The translations under genes were made by a program, and so were the position numbers. From Jeotgalibacillus salarius (GTDB taxonomy: Bacteria > Bacillota > Bacilli > Bacillales > Jeotgalibacillaceae): a stretch of 64,000 nucleotides of DNA. Of the stretch, positions 8,876 to 17,937 are shown one piece after another. Numbering within the stretch: the first letter of the stretch is position 1; each line of letters opens with the position of its first letter. Below the pieces are notes generated by a model. That model was not told where the DNA came from. It did not search any database and saw nothing but the letters and a program-made list of their open reading frames with translations. The stretch covers positions 1-64,000 of the forward strand of contig NZ_SORX01000005.1 of NCBI RefSeq assembly GCF_004405125.1, read 5' to 3'.

Positions 8876-11006
8876 ATGGGTGAATAACGATTTCAAGAGA
8901 GTCTCCCGGCATGACAGGAGAGGACAAAGCACATTCTTCCCCATTCCTTTTGATTTCGATTTTACTTGCTGAAACTGGAGGGTTCCAATCAACATAGTTA
9001 AATATATCCTGAAAAATCATTCCCTTAGATTCACTTTTTTTAATTTCAAGTGTATCTCCGTTGTGTATATGATCATGGTCATTTAATATCTCCCCATTTC
9101 TCATCACTGAAGTCGAGTTAAATTCTACCCGTATCTCCTGATTGTTAAAAAAGATGCTCCCCGAATTGCTGATCAGGTCCAGCGATTTTTTTAAATCAGC
9201 TGCTGTCCGGCTAGGAGCAGGAGGAAGGGATAATTTGTCACGATCATGAACAGGACGATCGAGCTTGTTCAAAGGATAAGCGTGTTGATTATGAATAAAA
9301 ACCTGGTTCCACTGTGGGAAGTAGGTACCTTTGCCGTCAATCGTCAGAAAAAATGTATTTTCATGTTTAGGCAAAACAATGCCAGATTTAGAAAAAGCTT
9401 CGGATGCTGTCATCTTTTTCTCAATGGTAATATCATCTCTGTCATGGATATATGTCTCAATATCTTTTTCTACATTGTTAACAAATACCTTCCTCCTGAG
9501 GTTTCTATTCTCTCCATTGATTTCAATATTAATTGAAAGTGATTCTTCCAGTAAGTCCTTTATCTGCAGGTGTGATTCTGATCCATCCTGTCCGGATTTA
9601 ATCAGCAGTTCATCATTCGCTGCAATTGCAGAATCTAAATCACTTTCGTTTCCATTGATAAGTATGGTTGGAGGCAAGCCGTGTGTGCCGGGAAGGGTAA
9701 CTGTACTGCCATTTATTTTCACGATTTTAGCAAGTCCAGGCTTTCCATACAGCTTTGGTACACTTAATCCTGCAGCAAGCACGGCATCACCTGCTGTTAA
9801 ATCTCTGATTTCAAAAAGCCGGACATCATGTCCATTCACTTTGACAGGAATATAATTAATTGGCATTTGATTTGCTGCGATTGCGATGCCTGCAGGTGTC
9901 ACAAGTTCCGGTCCAAGTGTCGTTTCATTATTCAGCTGTAACCCCTGAATCGCTTCAATGCCTCTAACTGCAACTCTGTTTTCAGGCAGATTCAATTGTT
10001 CAGCAAGCTTTTCGGTAAGACGCGGAGTGAGACTGCCTCCGCCAACAAGCATAACTGCTTTTGGAGACTGCTGGTGATTAAGCAAAATAATTTCCCTGGA
10101 AATAGATGCTGCTAATTTTTCTATTGCAGGAATAAGAGATTCAATCACTGTAAGCTTATCAATGCTCTGTTCAAAACCCAGAATATCGGTAAATGTCACC
10201 TGCTCCTCTGGTTCATTCAGTTCTCTTTTTAATTTTTCCGCTTCATTAAAATCCAGCAGAAAATGGTCGCTGAGTGCTTCAGATATTTCGTCACCTGCTA
10301 CCGGAACCATACCGTATGCTGTGACAGTACCCCCATTCGTAATTGCAATATCAGAGGTACCTGCACCAATATCGACTAATGCTACGTTCAGCCTTCGCAT
10401 TGATGGGGGAATCAGCACATTAATCGCAGCAATTGGTTCCAGTGTCAGCGCATTCATTCTGAGGTCCGCCCTTTTAAGGGATGCCAATAGTGATTCAACT
10501 ACAACGCGCGGCAAAAAGGTTGCAATAATCTCTACGCTCGCATCATCACCAAGCTGATCTTCAAGACTGCCTATTTCCTGATGATCAAGTAAATAACGAA
10601 CGACAGAGTACCCGACACAATGATAGTGCTGACTGTCTTCTTTTGCAGCCGCTGATTCCTGAGCAGATTGAACTGCACTAAGTTCCATATGTAAAATATC
10701 CTGTTTAGTCAATGACCGATCAGAGGTGATGTTTTTTGAGAAAGAAGCCCTTTGTGTCTTTAATGCTCTGCCGGCAGCTGCTACAGATACGTCTTTTAAA
10801 GGGCCGTGCTTAACTTCAAGTTCACTTTTTATTTCTGATATGAGAGAGGCAACAGCGGGGACATGATGAATCTGACCATCCAGCATCGCGCGTTCTTTAT
10901 GTTCCTTCTGAATATAATCAACTAGTTCATATTTTGATTGTTCAACATTCATAATTAATCCTACGATCGAACGGGTTCCAATATCCAAAGCAAATAGTTT
11001 TTCCAC
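8874..11006 (-). CDS. Large FtsA-like actin-fold protein with C-terminal repeats
   Basis: 710 residues. The first roughly 340 have FtsA/PilM-type actin-ATPase motifs: phosphate-1 LDIGTRSIVGLI near residue 6, phosphate-2 VDIGAGTSDIAI near 215, and an adenosine motif VGGGSLTPRL near 318. True FtsA is about 430 residues with a C-terminal amphipathic helix. Here that is replaced by roughly 350 residues that look like repeated small beta domains, each ending in a D-x-l-x-I pattern (NDELLI, RDDITI, RDKLSL, GDTLEI, GDSLEI). The start is GTG with AGGTG before it. No membrane segment. Often annotated as cell division protein FtsA, but it is not the canonical FtsA and its role is unproven. Confidence 0.8.
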   Translation of the reverse strand: MEKLFALDIGTRSIVGLIMNVEQSKYELVDYIQKEHKERAMLDGQIHHVPAVASLISEIKSELEVKHGPLKDVSVAAAGRALKTQRASFSKNITSDRSLTKQDILHMELSAVQSAQESAAAKEDSQHYHCVGYSVVRYLLDHQEIGSLEDQLGDDASVEIIATFLPRVVVESLLASLKRADLRMNALTLEPIAAINVLIPPSMRRLNVALVDIGAGTSDIAITNGGTVTAYGMVPVAGDEISEALSDHFLLDFNEAEKLKRELNEPEEQVTFTDILGFEQSIDKLTVIESLIPAIEKLAASISREIILLNHQQSPKAVMLVGGGSLTPRLTEKLAEQLNLPENRVAVRGIEAIQGLQLNNETTLGPELVTPAGIAIAANQMPINYIPVKVNGHDVRLFEIRDLTAGDAVLAAGLSVPKLYGKPGLAKIVKINGSTVTLPGTHGLPPTILINGNESDLDSAIAANDELLIKSGQDGSESHLQIKDLLEESLSINIEINGENRNLRRKVFVNNVEKDIETYIHDRDDITIEKKMTASEAFSKSGIVLPKHENTFFLTIDGKGTYFPQWNQVFIHNQHAYPLNKLDRPVHDRDKLSLPPAPSRTAADLKKSLDLISNSGSIFFNNQEIRVEFNSTSVMRNGEILNDHDHIHNGDTLEIKKSESKGMIFQDIFNYVDWNPPVSASKIEIKRNGEECALSSPVMPGDSLEIVIHP

Positions 11007-11069
11007 GTGCGCACACCTATCCTTTTACGCTTTACCACTTAAAAGCGTTTAATTAATAAAATGTTTTTC

Positions 11070-11098
11070 GTGACTTTTTAAAAAACATCATTTATAAT
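11070..11098 (+). promoter_or_regulatory. Candidate promoter of aroA
   Basis: GTGACT, 17 bases, perfect TATAAT at 11093-11098. The -35 matches 4 of 6. It leaves a leader of about 108 bases before aroA in which I see no obvious riboswitch. Confidence 0.55.
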
Positions 11099-11212
11099 GA
11101 GGTACAATTGATCAGCTAAAGTTTTTCTCTATCAAAATGTAACACAATTCAGAAAGATGGAAAAGACAGCTAGGCAATCAATGGTATCTTCAGGAGAAAG
11201 GAATGTTTTGTT

Positions 11213-12292
11213 ATGACGAATGTTGAATTAGACCAGCTAAGAAAAAAAGTAGATGAGACTAACCTACAGCTGCTAGAACTGATTAATCAGCGTGCAGAAA
11301 CTGTCCAGGAAATTGGACGCGTGAAAGAAAAACAGGGCATGAACCGTTTTGAACCTGTTCGTGAAAGAGCAATGCTTGACCTTCTGAAGGAACATAACAA
11401 AGGACCATTTTTGAATTCTACCATTGAGCATATTTTTAAAGAAATCTTTAAAGCGGGACTTGAGTTGCAAAAAGACGATCACCGTAAAGCACTGCTTGTA
11501 TCACGTAAGAAAAAAGCCGATGATACAGTCGTAACGCTAAAAGGTGAGAGTATTGGAAATGGTACGCCACAATTTATTTTCGGACCTTGTGCTGTAGAAT
11601 CATTCGAACAGGTAGACGCTGTTGCTGAGCAAGTGAAAGCCAAAGGGCTTAAGCTGCTGCGTGGCGGTGCTTACAAGCCGAGAACTTCACCATACGACTT
11701 CCAGGGTCTTGGCCTTGAAGGACTTCAAATACTGAAGCAGGCAGCAGATAAGCATGATCTTGCAGTCATTAGTGAAATCGTTAACCCAGCGCACATTGAA
11801 GAAGCAGCAGAGTATATTGATGTGATTCAGATCGGTGCCCGCAACATGCAGAACTTTGAATTGTTAAAAGCTGCAGGGGCCTCAAAAAAACCGGTTCTTC
11901 TGAAGCGTGGCCTATCCGCCACAATTGATGAATTTATCAATGCAGCCGAATATATTATGGCTCAGGGCAATGATCAGATTATCCTGTGTGAAAGAGGAAT
12001 CCGTACTTACGAAAAGGCTACTAGAAACACACTTGATATTTCTGCTGTGCCAATTCTTAAGCAGGAAACTCATCTTCCGGTATTCGTTGATGTAACTCAT
12101 TCAACGGGCCGCCGTGATCTGTTACTTCCTACAGCTAAAGCTGCACTTGCAGTTGGCGCAGACGGTGTAATGGCAGAAGTACATCCTGATCCGGCAGTTG
12201 CACTATCCGATTCTGCCCAGCAGATGAACTTCGAACAGTTCGATCATTTCTGGGATGCAATTCAGCAATACCTGGGTGTACATGCTAAATAA
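11213..12292 (+). CDS. aroA: DAHP synthase fused to chorismate mutase
   Basis: 359 residues. Residues 1 to about 85 form an AroQ-type chorismate mutase ([20 protein letters not shown], then [15 protein letters not shown]). From about 100 to the end is a type I-beta DAHP synthase ([15 protein letters not shown] near 148, [23 protein letters not shown]). It condenses phosphoenolpyruvate and erythrose 4-phosphate to start the shikimate pathway. The mutase domain gives feedback control by chorismate/prephenate in Bacillus. AAAGGAA precedes the ATG. It sits next to ccpA as in B. subtilis, with its own terminator. Confidence 0.96.
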   Translation: MTNVELDQLRKKVDETNLQLLELINQRAETVQEIGRVKEKQGMNRFEPVRERAMLDLLKEHNKGPFLNSTIEHIFKEIFKAGLELQKDDHRKALLVSRKKKADDTVVTLKGESIGNGTPQFIFGPCAVESFEQVDAVAEQVKAKGLKLLRGGAYKPRTSPYDFQGLGLEGLQILKQAADKHDLAVISEIVNPAHIEEAAEYIDVIQIGARNMQNFELLKAAGASKKPVLLKRGLSATIDEFINAAEYIMAQGNDQIILCERGIRTYEKATRNTLDISAVPILKQETHLPVFVDVTHSTGRRDLLLPTAKAALAVGADGVMAEVHPDPAVALSDSAQQMNFEQFDHFWDAIQQYLGVHAK

Positions 12293-12300
12293 TTGAACAA

Positions 12301-12338
12301 AATCTGAAGCTTTGTCACAAAGCTTCAGATTTTTTTTG
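12301..12338 (+). terminator. Intrinsic terminator of aroA
   Basis: AATCTGAAGCTTTG/CAAAGCTTCAGATT stem followed by a run of T. It separates aroA from the ccpA promoter. Confidence 0.85.
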
Positions 12339-12344
12339 ATTTTG

Positions 12345-12373
12345 TTGAAAGCGCCTTTATAGTCAAGTATGAT
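12345..12373 (+). promoter_or_regulatory. Sigma-A promoter of ccpA with overlapping cre-like site
   Basis: TTGAAA (12345-12350), 17 bases, TATGAT (12368-12373). Overlapping the -35 and spacer, TGAAAGCGCCTTTA at 12346-12359 matches the cre consensus TGWNANCGNTNWCA at 12 of 14 positions. This suggests autoregulation of ccpA; the site is imperfect. Confidence 0.7.
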
Positions 12374-12467
12374 TGTTTAATCGAGCAATATAGGGTTTAT
12401 TCTTCGTTTGAAGTGATTTATCGTGTAAAATGAAAATAAATGAAAATGGATCAAAGGAGTGCTGTCA

Positions 12468-13466
12468 ATGAACATCACAATTTATGATGTGGCACGGGAA
12501 GCAAATGTCTCTATGGCAACTGTTTCACGTGTAGTAAATGGAAATCCGAATGTAAAACCTGCAACAAGAAAAAAGGTACTTGAAGTAATTGAAAGACTTG
12601 GCTATCGTCCGAACGCAGTAGCAAGAGGTCTGGCCAGCAAAAAAACAACAACGGTCGGTGTGATCATCCCGGATATTTCAAATATCTTTTTTGCGGAGCT
12701 TGCAAGAGGAATAGAAGATATTGCTACGATGTACAAGTACAATATCATTTTAAGTAATTCGGATCAAAATGAAGAAAAAGAACTTCATTTACTGAATACG
12801 ATGCTTGGAAAGCAAGTAGATGGCATTGTATTTATGGGTGGAAATATAACGCAGGATCATGTAGCTGAATTTCAACGTTCTCCAGTCCCTGTCGTGATTG
12901 CTGGTTCAGTCGAGGAGTCAAATCAGACACCATCAGTAAATATTGATTATTATCAGGCTTCAGTAGACGCAGTAACGTCTTTAATTGAAAAAGGACACAA
13001 GGATGTTGCATTTGTCAGCGGACCTTTCCATGATACGATCAATCGCGCAATGAAGCTTGAAGGTTATAAAGCTGCACTTGAGAATAATGATTTGTCATAC
13101 AATGAAGATTTCGTATTTGAAGGTGATTATACTTATGACAGCGGCCTTGATGCATGGGCAAAGCTGCGCCAGCTGGAACGGAAACCAAGTGCAATTTTTG
13201 TAGGAAATGATGAGATGGCGCTTGGTGTTGTTCATGGCGCACAGGATGAAGGCTTATCTATTCCAAATGACGTAGAAGTGATCAGCTTTGATAATACGAA
13301 ATTGGCACTGATGGTTCGTCCTCAGCTGACATCAGTCGTTCAGCCGCTATATGATATCGGAGCAGTTGCCATGCGTCTGCTAACGAAGCTGATGAATAAA
13401 GAATCAATTGACGACCAGACAGTCGTGCTGCCACACAGAATCGAAGAAAGACAGTCAACGAAATAA
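12468..13466 (+). CDS. ccpA: Catabolite control protein A
   Basis: A 332-residue LacI/GalR-family regulator. The helix-turn-helix and hinge lie at residues 1-60 ([19 protein letters not shown], then [14 protein letters not shown]), followed by the periplasmic-binding-protein-like core. With Ser46-phosphorylated HPr it binds cre sites to repress or activate carbon genes. AAGGAG ends 8 bases before the ATG at 12468; the in-frame GTG-proximal start at 12459 overlaps that RBS. Likely CcpA sites in this same window are at acuA/acsA, ackA, mgl, ald and its own promoter. Confidence 0.95.
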   Translation: MNITIYDVAREANVSMATVSRVVNGNPNVKPATRKKVLEVIERLGYRPNAVARGLASKKTTTVGVIIPDISNIFFAELARGIEDIATMYKYNIILSNSDQNEEKELHLLNTMLGKQVDGIVFMGGNITQDHVAEFQRSPVPVVIAGSVEESNQTPSVNIDYYQASVDAVTSLIEKGHKDVAFVSGPFHDTINRAMKLEGYKAALENNDLSYNEDFVFEGDYTYDSGLDAWAKLRQLERKPSAIFVGNDEMALGVVHGAQDEGLSIPNDVEVISFDNTKLALMVRPQLTSVVQPLYDIGAVAMRLLTKLMNKESIDDQTVVLPHRIEERQSTK

Positions 13467-13564
13467 TCTTCATAACCAATATATTAAAGACATTAGTTTT
13501 CAGCCGATAATAATGATAGAGCATAGTTACTGGCTAATATAAATTAGTGGTTATTAAACAAGAT

Positions 13565-13702
13565 CAGCTGACTCTCGTAGTGGAGGACGGAGACTCCTGC
13601 ACCAGTAAGGACAGACGAGACCCCGCAGACGCGAAGCGGCGAGGAGGCTCGTCCGGACGGGTGCGGAAAGCGCAGTCCTCCACGGAGAGAGGCAGCGGTT
13701 TA
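13565..13702 (+). repeat. Interspersed palindromic repeat, long subtype
   Basis: Runs from CAGCTG to CAGCGGTT. The arms TGGAGGACGGAGACTCC and GCGCAGTCCTCCA are partly complementary. The 38 bp core at 13615-13652 starts ACGAGACCCCGCAG and ends GAGGAGGCTCGT. It is nearly identical to the 42180-42315 copy in the other orientation. It lies between the ccpA stop codon and a terminator hairpin, filling most of the 308-base gap. Confidence 0.9.
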
Positions 13703-13717
13703 ATGAAGCTTTATTAT

Positions 13718-13750
13718 TAAAGCCGGTCGGGGTTTCCTGGCCGGCTTTTA
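13718..13750 (+). terminator. Intrinsic terminator between ccpA and motP
   Basis: AAAGCCGG / CCGGCTTT with an internal loop and a short T-rich tail. It lies beyond the repeat, so ccpA transcripts would carry the repeat in their 3' end. Confidence 0.7.
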
Positions 13751-13774
13751 TTAAAATGACGGGGAGTTTAGACA

Positions 13775-14584
13775 ATGAAACGTTTTGATGTTTTAACACC
13801 TGTTGGCGTGATAGCAGGTATATTTTTAATCGCCGCGGCAATTGCATGGAACAGCGGTACTGATGGGTTTGCATTTTTCTTTCATGTACCATCTCTCTTG
13901 ATTGTACTTGGGGGTGTAATGGCAGCTTTAACAGTAACTTTTCCGGTCACTGAATTAAAGAGAATTGTGACTGTAATGCTTCAGGCATTTAAGCACCAGC
14001 CTGCTGATATGAAAGAGATCGTCAGTCTGTTTATTAAGCTGTCTGAAATCGCCAGAAGAGAAGGGTTGCTTTCTTTAGAAAGAGAACTTGAACAAATTAG
14101 AGACCCTTTTATGAAAAAGGGGGTATACCTTGCGATTGATGGTGTGGAAAGTGATACGATTGTAGATATTCTGCAAGCTGAAATACAGTCATTGGAAGAA
14201 AGACATAAGCGCAACAGAAGAATGCTTGAAAAAGCCGGTGATTATGCTCCGGCATGGGGAATGCTCGGAACACTGATCGGTCTCGTATTAATGCTCCAGG
14301 AATTAAATGATCCTGCAGCGATTGGTCCGAATATGGCAATCGCACTATTAACTACTTTTTATGGCGTCTTACTTGCTAACCTTGTCTTTAACCCAATCGC
14401 AAGCAAGCTCGCACAGAAAACAGAGAATGAGATTTTCGTTAAGCAGGCCATCATAGACGGCGTGATTGGTGTGCATCACGGACAGAACCCGAGAGTGCTT
14501 GAAGAACAGCTGTCTGTTTACTTATCACAAAATGACAGAATCATTCCTCAAGTGAAAGAGGCGAATACAGATGCCAAGGCGTAA
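13775..14584 (+). CDS. motP: Flagellar stator subunit MotP (Na+-type MotA homologue)
   Basis: 269 residues with four predicted membrane helices, two near the N terminus (about 9-25 and 32-52) and two after residue about 150 (GDYAPAWGMLGTLIGLVLML, then AIALLTTFYGVLLANLVF). The cytoplasmic loop between them carries the charged residues that contact FliG. With MotS it forms a stator that drives flagellar rotation by ion flow. The assignment to MotP rather than MotA rests on its position beside ccpA and its MotS partner, as in B. subtilis. It overlaps motS by 14 bases. Confidence 0.9.
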   Translation: MKRFDVLTPVGVIAGIFLIAAAIAWNSGTDGFAFFFHVPSLLIVLGGVMAALTVTFPVTELKRIVTVMLQAFKHQPADMKEIVSLFIKLSEIARREGLLSLERELEQIRDPFMKKGVYLAIDGVESDTIVDILQAEIQSLEERHKRNRRMLEKAGDYAPAWGMLGTLIGLVLMLQELNDPAAIGPNMAIALLTTFYGVLLANLVFNPIASKLAQKTENEIFVKQAIIDGVIGVHHGQNPRVLEEQLSVYLSQNDRIIPQVKEANTDAKA

Positions 14585-15293
14585 AAGGTTCGTTTCTACA
14601 AGTGAAACTGAAAATACAACGCCGAAATGGATGATCACTTTTGCAGATTTTATGATGCTGATACTCGTATTCTTTATATTATTATTTTCAATTTCTCAAG
14701 TGGATAGCGCTAAGTTTGATTCAATCTCTCAGTCTTTTAAAAACCAGGGAATCTTTGATCAATCTGACACGGTCATTCCATTTGATGAGGAGTGGCTGGA
14801 AGAGGAAATCAGAGAGGACCAGGAGCTGCAGGAGTTGTATGGTGAGATAGATTCATTCCTTGAAGAAAACAATCTGACTGATCAGGTCACGGCATCTGAA
14901 ACAGACCGGGGAGTAGTGATTACACTGCAGGAGCAGGTACTGTTTGATTCTGGTCAGGCAGAACTGCTGACAGAGGCACAACCTGTATTGAGCTTGATAG
15001 GAGAACTGTTAGAAGATATTCCTAACTTTGTCCGGATAGAAGGTCATACAGATAATAGACCAATTCAAACGGAGATCTATCCATCGAATTGGGAGCTTTC
15101 CGGTGCAAGGGCAAGTAGTGTTGTTCGTTATTTACAGGAGAGATATAATATCAATCCTGAACGCTTTGCTGCTGTAGGTTATGGAGATACACAGCCGGTT
15201 GTTGAAAATAATGGCCCGGAAGGATGGGCTATGAACAGAAGAGTAGAAGTTGTGATTCTTAATCAGTATATAGATGAAGGAGAATCTCAATGA
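14571..15293 (+). CDS. motS: Flagellar stator subunit MotS (MotB-like, OmpA domain)
   Basis: 240 residues. A short basic N terminus is followed by one membrane helix (about 21-43) with the ion-binding aspartate at residue 26 in WMITFADFMML. After a Glu-rich plug/linker (to about 100), an OmpA/MotB peptidoglycan-binding domain (about 115-235) carries IEGHTDNRPI and the ending GWAMNRRVEVVIL. It anchors the stator to the wall. Translation is probably coupled to motP through the overlap. Sodium use is inferred from the MotPS type, not shown by sequence alone. Confidence 0.92.
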   Translation: MPRRKRFVSTSETENTTPKWMITFADFMMLILVFFILLFSISQVDSAKFDSISQSFKNQGIFDQSDTVIPFDEEWLEEEIREDQELQELYGEIDSFLEENNLTDQVTASETDRGVVITLQEQVLFDSGQAELLTEAQPVLSLIGELLEDIPNFVRIEGHTDNRPIQTEIYPSNWELSGARASSVVRYLQERYNINPERFAAVGYGDTQPVVENNGPEGWAMNRRVEVVILNQYIDEGESQ

Positions 15294-15320
15294 AAAGAAC
15301 CAGGTTACCCCTGGTTCTTT
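15294..15320. terminator. Bidirectional terminator between motS and acuC
   Basis: AAAGAACCAGG / CCTGGTTCTTT with a short loop; both sides are T-rich on the relevant strand. The acuC stop codon lies inside this hairpin, so acuC codes through half of its own terminator. Confidence 0.8.
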
Positions 15321-16498
15321 GATTTTAATAAAGGGTATAATGCTTTTTCGATCGTTTGAGCATTTTTTTCGGTAATTTCTTTCTTTCTCGGAATCGCCTG
15401 GTAGACCCCTTCAGGATCATGCCACGTTTTTATCAGTGGAACAGGGGATGCAGGCTGCCATTTATTCAGCCACTCAGCAGGGAGCTCGTCAGATTCAGGA
15501 AATCTTCCTGTCATTTCCATCCATATACGCGACCAGGCTCTCGGTACTACCCGCCATATGTCATATCCGCCGCCACCTACAGCAATCCATTTGCCGCCAC
15601 AGTATTCATGGGCAAGCTGGTGAGCGAGTTTTGGAATCTCTTCATATATTTTCATTGTAGAAGAGAGGTGGGTAAGCGGGTCAAGACAATGGGCGTCAGC
15701 ACCATTCTGTGTGAGAATAACATCAGGTTTGAAAAATTCTATTACTTCCCTGAATGAACGCTCATAAGCTTCGAGGAAAGATTCATCCTCAGTAAAAGCA
15801 TCAAGCGGTATATTAAAGGAACATCCATAGCCTTTACCATGTCCGCGTTCATTTATTGCTCCAGTGCCCGGGAAAAGATACCTGCCTGTTTCATGTATTG
15901 AAAGCGTACAGGAAGAGGGGTCATCATAAAACGACCATTGTACACCATCTCCGTGATGAGCATCTGTATCAATATAGAGTACACGTGCATGATATTTTTC
16001 CTGCATATAACGAATGGCAACAGAGCTGTCATTGTAAATACAGAATCCGGAAGCTTTTCCTCTGAAGCCGTGATGCAGACCCCCACCCAGGTTTACCGCG
16101 TGAAGAGCTTTCCCCTCCATCACATAGTCAACAGCTGTCAGAGTACCTCCAACGAGTCTCGCGCTTGCCTCATGCATGTCTTTAAAAATAGGTGTATCTT
16201 CTGTACCAAGTCCGAAATTCTCTGCTTTTTCTTTTGATAATTCACCATTTCCAGCCATCCTGACTGCTGCAATATATGCTGAGTCATGAATCAGATTCAG
16301 TTCATCATCTGTTGCCATTCTGGGTGGTACAATGTCTGATTCGTTTATTGCGCCAGAAAAAGTTAATAGGTCCAGTGTCAGCTGCAGTCTTTTTTGATTA
16401 AAAGGATGGTCTTCCGAGAAACGATAGTTTAATAGTTCATCAGAATAAATAAAGACTGCATCTTTTTCTACAGTGGTGAGCTTGGAAGGTTTGGCCAT
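15305..16498 (-). CDS. acuC: Acetoin utilisation protein AcuC, histone-deacetylase-type lysine deacetylase
   Basis: 397 residues of the arginase/HDAC fold. Zinc and charge-relay motifs are visible: NLGGGLHHGFRGKASGFC, YIDTDAHHGDGVQWSFY, and TQNGADAHCLDPL. In Bacillus, AcuC removes the acetyl group from AcsA, reversing AcuA. It starts with ATG inside acuB (31-base overlap), so it is translated within the acuABC transcript. It ends in a terminator shared with motS. Confidence 0.95.
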   Translation of the reverse strand: MAKPSKLTTVEKDAVFIYSDELLNYRFSEDHPFNQKRLQLTLDLLTFSGAINESDIVPPRMATDDELNLIHDSAYIAAVRMAGNGELSKEKAENFGLGTEDTPIFKDMHEASARLVGGTLTAVDYVMEGKALHAVNLGGGLHHGFRGKASGFCIYNDSSVAIRYMQEKYHARVLYIDTDAHHGDGVQWSFYDDPSSCTLSIHETGRYLFPGTGAINERGHGKGYGCSFNIPLDAFTEDESFLEAYERSFREVIEFFKPDVILTQNGADAHCLDPLTHLSSTMKIYEEIPKLAHQLAHEYCGGKWIAVGGGGYDIWRVVPRAWSRIWMEMTGRFPESDELPAEWLNKWQPASPVPLIKTWHDPEGVYQAIPRKKEITEKNAQTIEKALYPLLKSKNQG

Positions 16499-17115
16499 AA
16501 TACTTCATGCCCTTCTGCGCGCAAATCTTCAATGACAGACATTGGGTTCATTGTTTGTACGCGGAATACTAAAACTTTGTATTGTTCATCATGCTGATCA
16601 GGGTAGACCAGAACTGAATGAATATTTGAATGATTTTTACGGATGATGCCTGCGACTTCATACAGCATGCCCTGCTTATTAGGAACTTTGACTTCAATTT
16701 GCGATCCGGGCTGTGTAGCACCGGTTAATTGGACCAGAGTGTGCAGAACATCTGTTTCAGTAATCATGCCGACCAATTTATCTTCACTGACTATGGGTAA
16801 GCACCCAATTTTTTCTTCCATAAACAACACAGCGACCTCTTCAACAAAGTCCAGAGGGTGCCCGGTTATCGCGGGTGTGGTCATGATATCGAGCACTTTA
16901 GTATCATACAGCTTTTTACTTTCGGCCGGCTGAAAGGGAGAAGGTGAAAATTCTTTTAAATCTCTGTCAGATATAATTCCTACAACTTTTCCGGTTATAT
17001 CTATTACAGGAAGATGCCGGACTTTTTCAATGTTCATCAGTTCGAGTGCTTCTGCCAGTGTGGAGTCCGGCGAAAGTGTATGTACATCACGTACCATCAT
17101 ATCTTTAATGATCAC
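16468..17115 (-). CDS. acuB: AcuB, CBS-pair and ACT domain protein
   Basis: 215 residues. Two CBS motifs (about 7-60 and 75-130) form an adenine-nucleotide-binding Bateman module, and an ACT domain follows (about 137-205). It probably senses ligands for the AcuA/AcuC acetylation switch, though its exact role is not known. The start is GTG at 17115, with GGAGG 8 bases upstream at the end of acuA. It overlaps acuC by 31 bases. Confidence 0.93.
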   Translation of the reverse strand: MIIKDMMVRDVHTLSPDSTLAEALELMNIEKVRHLPVIDITGKVVGIISDRDLKEFSPSPFQPAESKKLYDTKVLDIMTTPAITGHPLDFVEEVAVLFMEEKIGCLPIVSEDKLVGMITETDVLHTLVQLTGATQPGSQIEVKVPNKQGMLYEVAGIIRKNHSNIHSVLVYPDQHDEQYKVLVFRVQTMNPMSVIEDLRAEGHEVLWPNLPSSPL

Positions 17116-17127
17116 TGGTCATTCCTC

Positions 17128-17760
17128 CTAGTACATAAATCGATTCATAAATCTGAGCTGATCGAATTTCTGAATAGCTTCAGGATCTATCCTTTTACCG
17201 ATTCTCGCCATCAGACAGTTTGCAGGATGTGAACTGATTTCAGGATCATCAGTTGCAAAATACTCCAGACCGCCGGCGTTCATCATTTTTTCCATTATTT
17301 TTCGGTAATCCCAGACATTTAATCCGGTTCCTTTTAAATCCCAGTGCCAGTAGTATTCAGTTGTAATCACAATATAATCTTCCATCGCATCATCCATCAT
17401 TGATACGCGCAGCAGATTTTTGCCCACAGATGCACCACGGTATTTGGGGATTACTTCAATCGCACCAAGTTCAATCAGGTTATCCATTTTACCCTGCGAC
17501 CATCTTTCAAGCGGATCGGGATATAGATAAGTAACATAGCCGACAATTGTATTATGTTCCCTGGCAATTAAAATTCTGCCTTCAGGGAGACCGGCAATTT
17601 CTATCAGTGCCTTATGCTGCTGTGCAGGTACTCTGAATGCAACAAGGTCTTCGTGAAACTCCATTGATGAAAGCTGATCTTTAGATACAGGACCTTCAAT
17701 CATGATCGTGCCCTTAGCCGTTTTCAGTTCTTTTGCGTTGTATAGTTTCGGATGATCCAT
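17128..17760 (-). CDS. acuA: AcuA, GNAT protein acetyltransferase
   Basis: 210 residues. The GNAT core is visible at about 75-135, with EVIPKYRGASVGKNLLRVSM as the acetyl-CoA-binding segment. In Bacillus, AcuA acetylates a single lysine of acetyl-CoA synthetase to switch it off. The matching lysine is present in the AcsA encoded divergently next to it. First gene of acuABC, preceded by a promoter whose -35 overlaps a cre. Confidence 0.94.
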   Translation of the reverse strand: MDHPKLYNAKELKTAKGTIMIEGPVSKDQLSSMEFHEDLVAFRVPAQQHKALIEIAGLPEGRILIAREHNTIVGYVTYLYPDPLERWSQGKMDNLIELGAIEVIPKYRGASVGKNLLRVSMMDDAMEDYIVITTEYYWHWDLKGTGLNVWDYRKIMEKMMNAGGLEYFATDDPEISSHPANCLMARIGKRIDPEAIQKFDQLRFMNRFMY

Positions 17761-17797
17761 TCACTGTCACCTACATTTCATAGTAATCCTACTATAT

Positions 17798-17827
17798 AGC
17801 ATACCCTAATTATAAAAGCGCTTTCAA
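17798..17827 (-). promoter_or_regulatory. acuABC promoter with overlapping cre
   Basis: On the minus strand, TTGAAA (17822-17827), 18 bases, TATGCT (17798-17803). The palindrome at 17813-17826, TAAAAGCGCTTTCA, matches cre at 13 of 14 positions and covers the -35, consistent with direct CcpA repression. Confidence 0.82.
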
Positions 17828-17876
17828 CAAAAAGAAGGAGTTTTCATATACGCCTCGTGATAGAATATTAAAAAAA

Positions 17877-17905
17877 TTGAGATAACAATGGAATTGTACT
17901 ATACT
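17877..17905 (+). promoter_or_regulatory. Sigma-A promoter of acsA
   Basis: TTGAGA (17877-17882), 17 bases, TATACT (17900-17905). The cre at 17813-17826 is about 90 bases upstream of the expected start, a distance compatible with dual control of the divergent genes. Confidence 0.75.
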
Positions 17906-17937
17906 GTAAAAGAACTTGTACATAGGGGGAAGATAAT

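Noticed and set aside
9246-10557. Open frames of 96-174 codons antisense to the FtsA-like gene
   Set aside because: They have no RBS, no family-like sequence, and lie wholly inside a strongly coding gene on the other strand.
11041-11056. AAAAGCGTTTAAT upstream of aroA as a cre
   Set aside because: Three mismatches to the consensus in the best register.
12375-12398. GTTTAA-N12-GGGTTT as a sigma-B promoter of ccpA
   Set aside because: It lies downstream of a much better sigma-A promoter and its -10 is imperfect (GGGTTT); probably chance.
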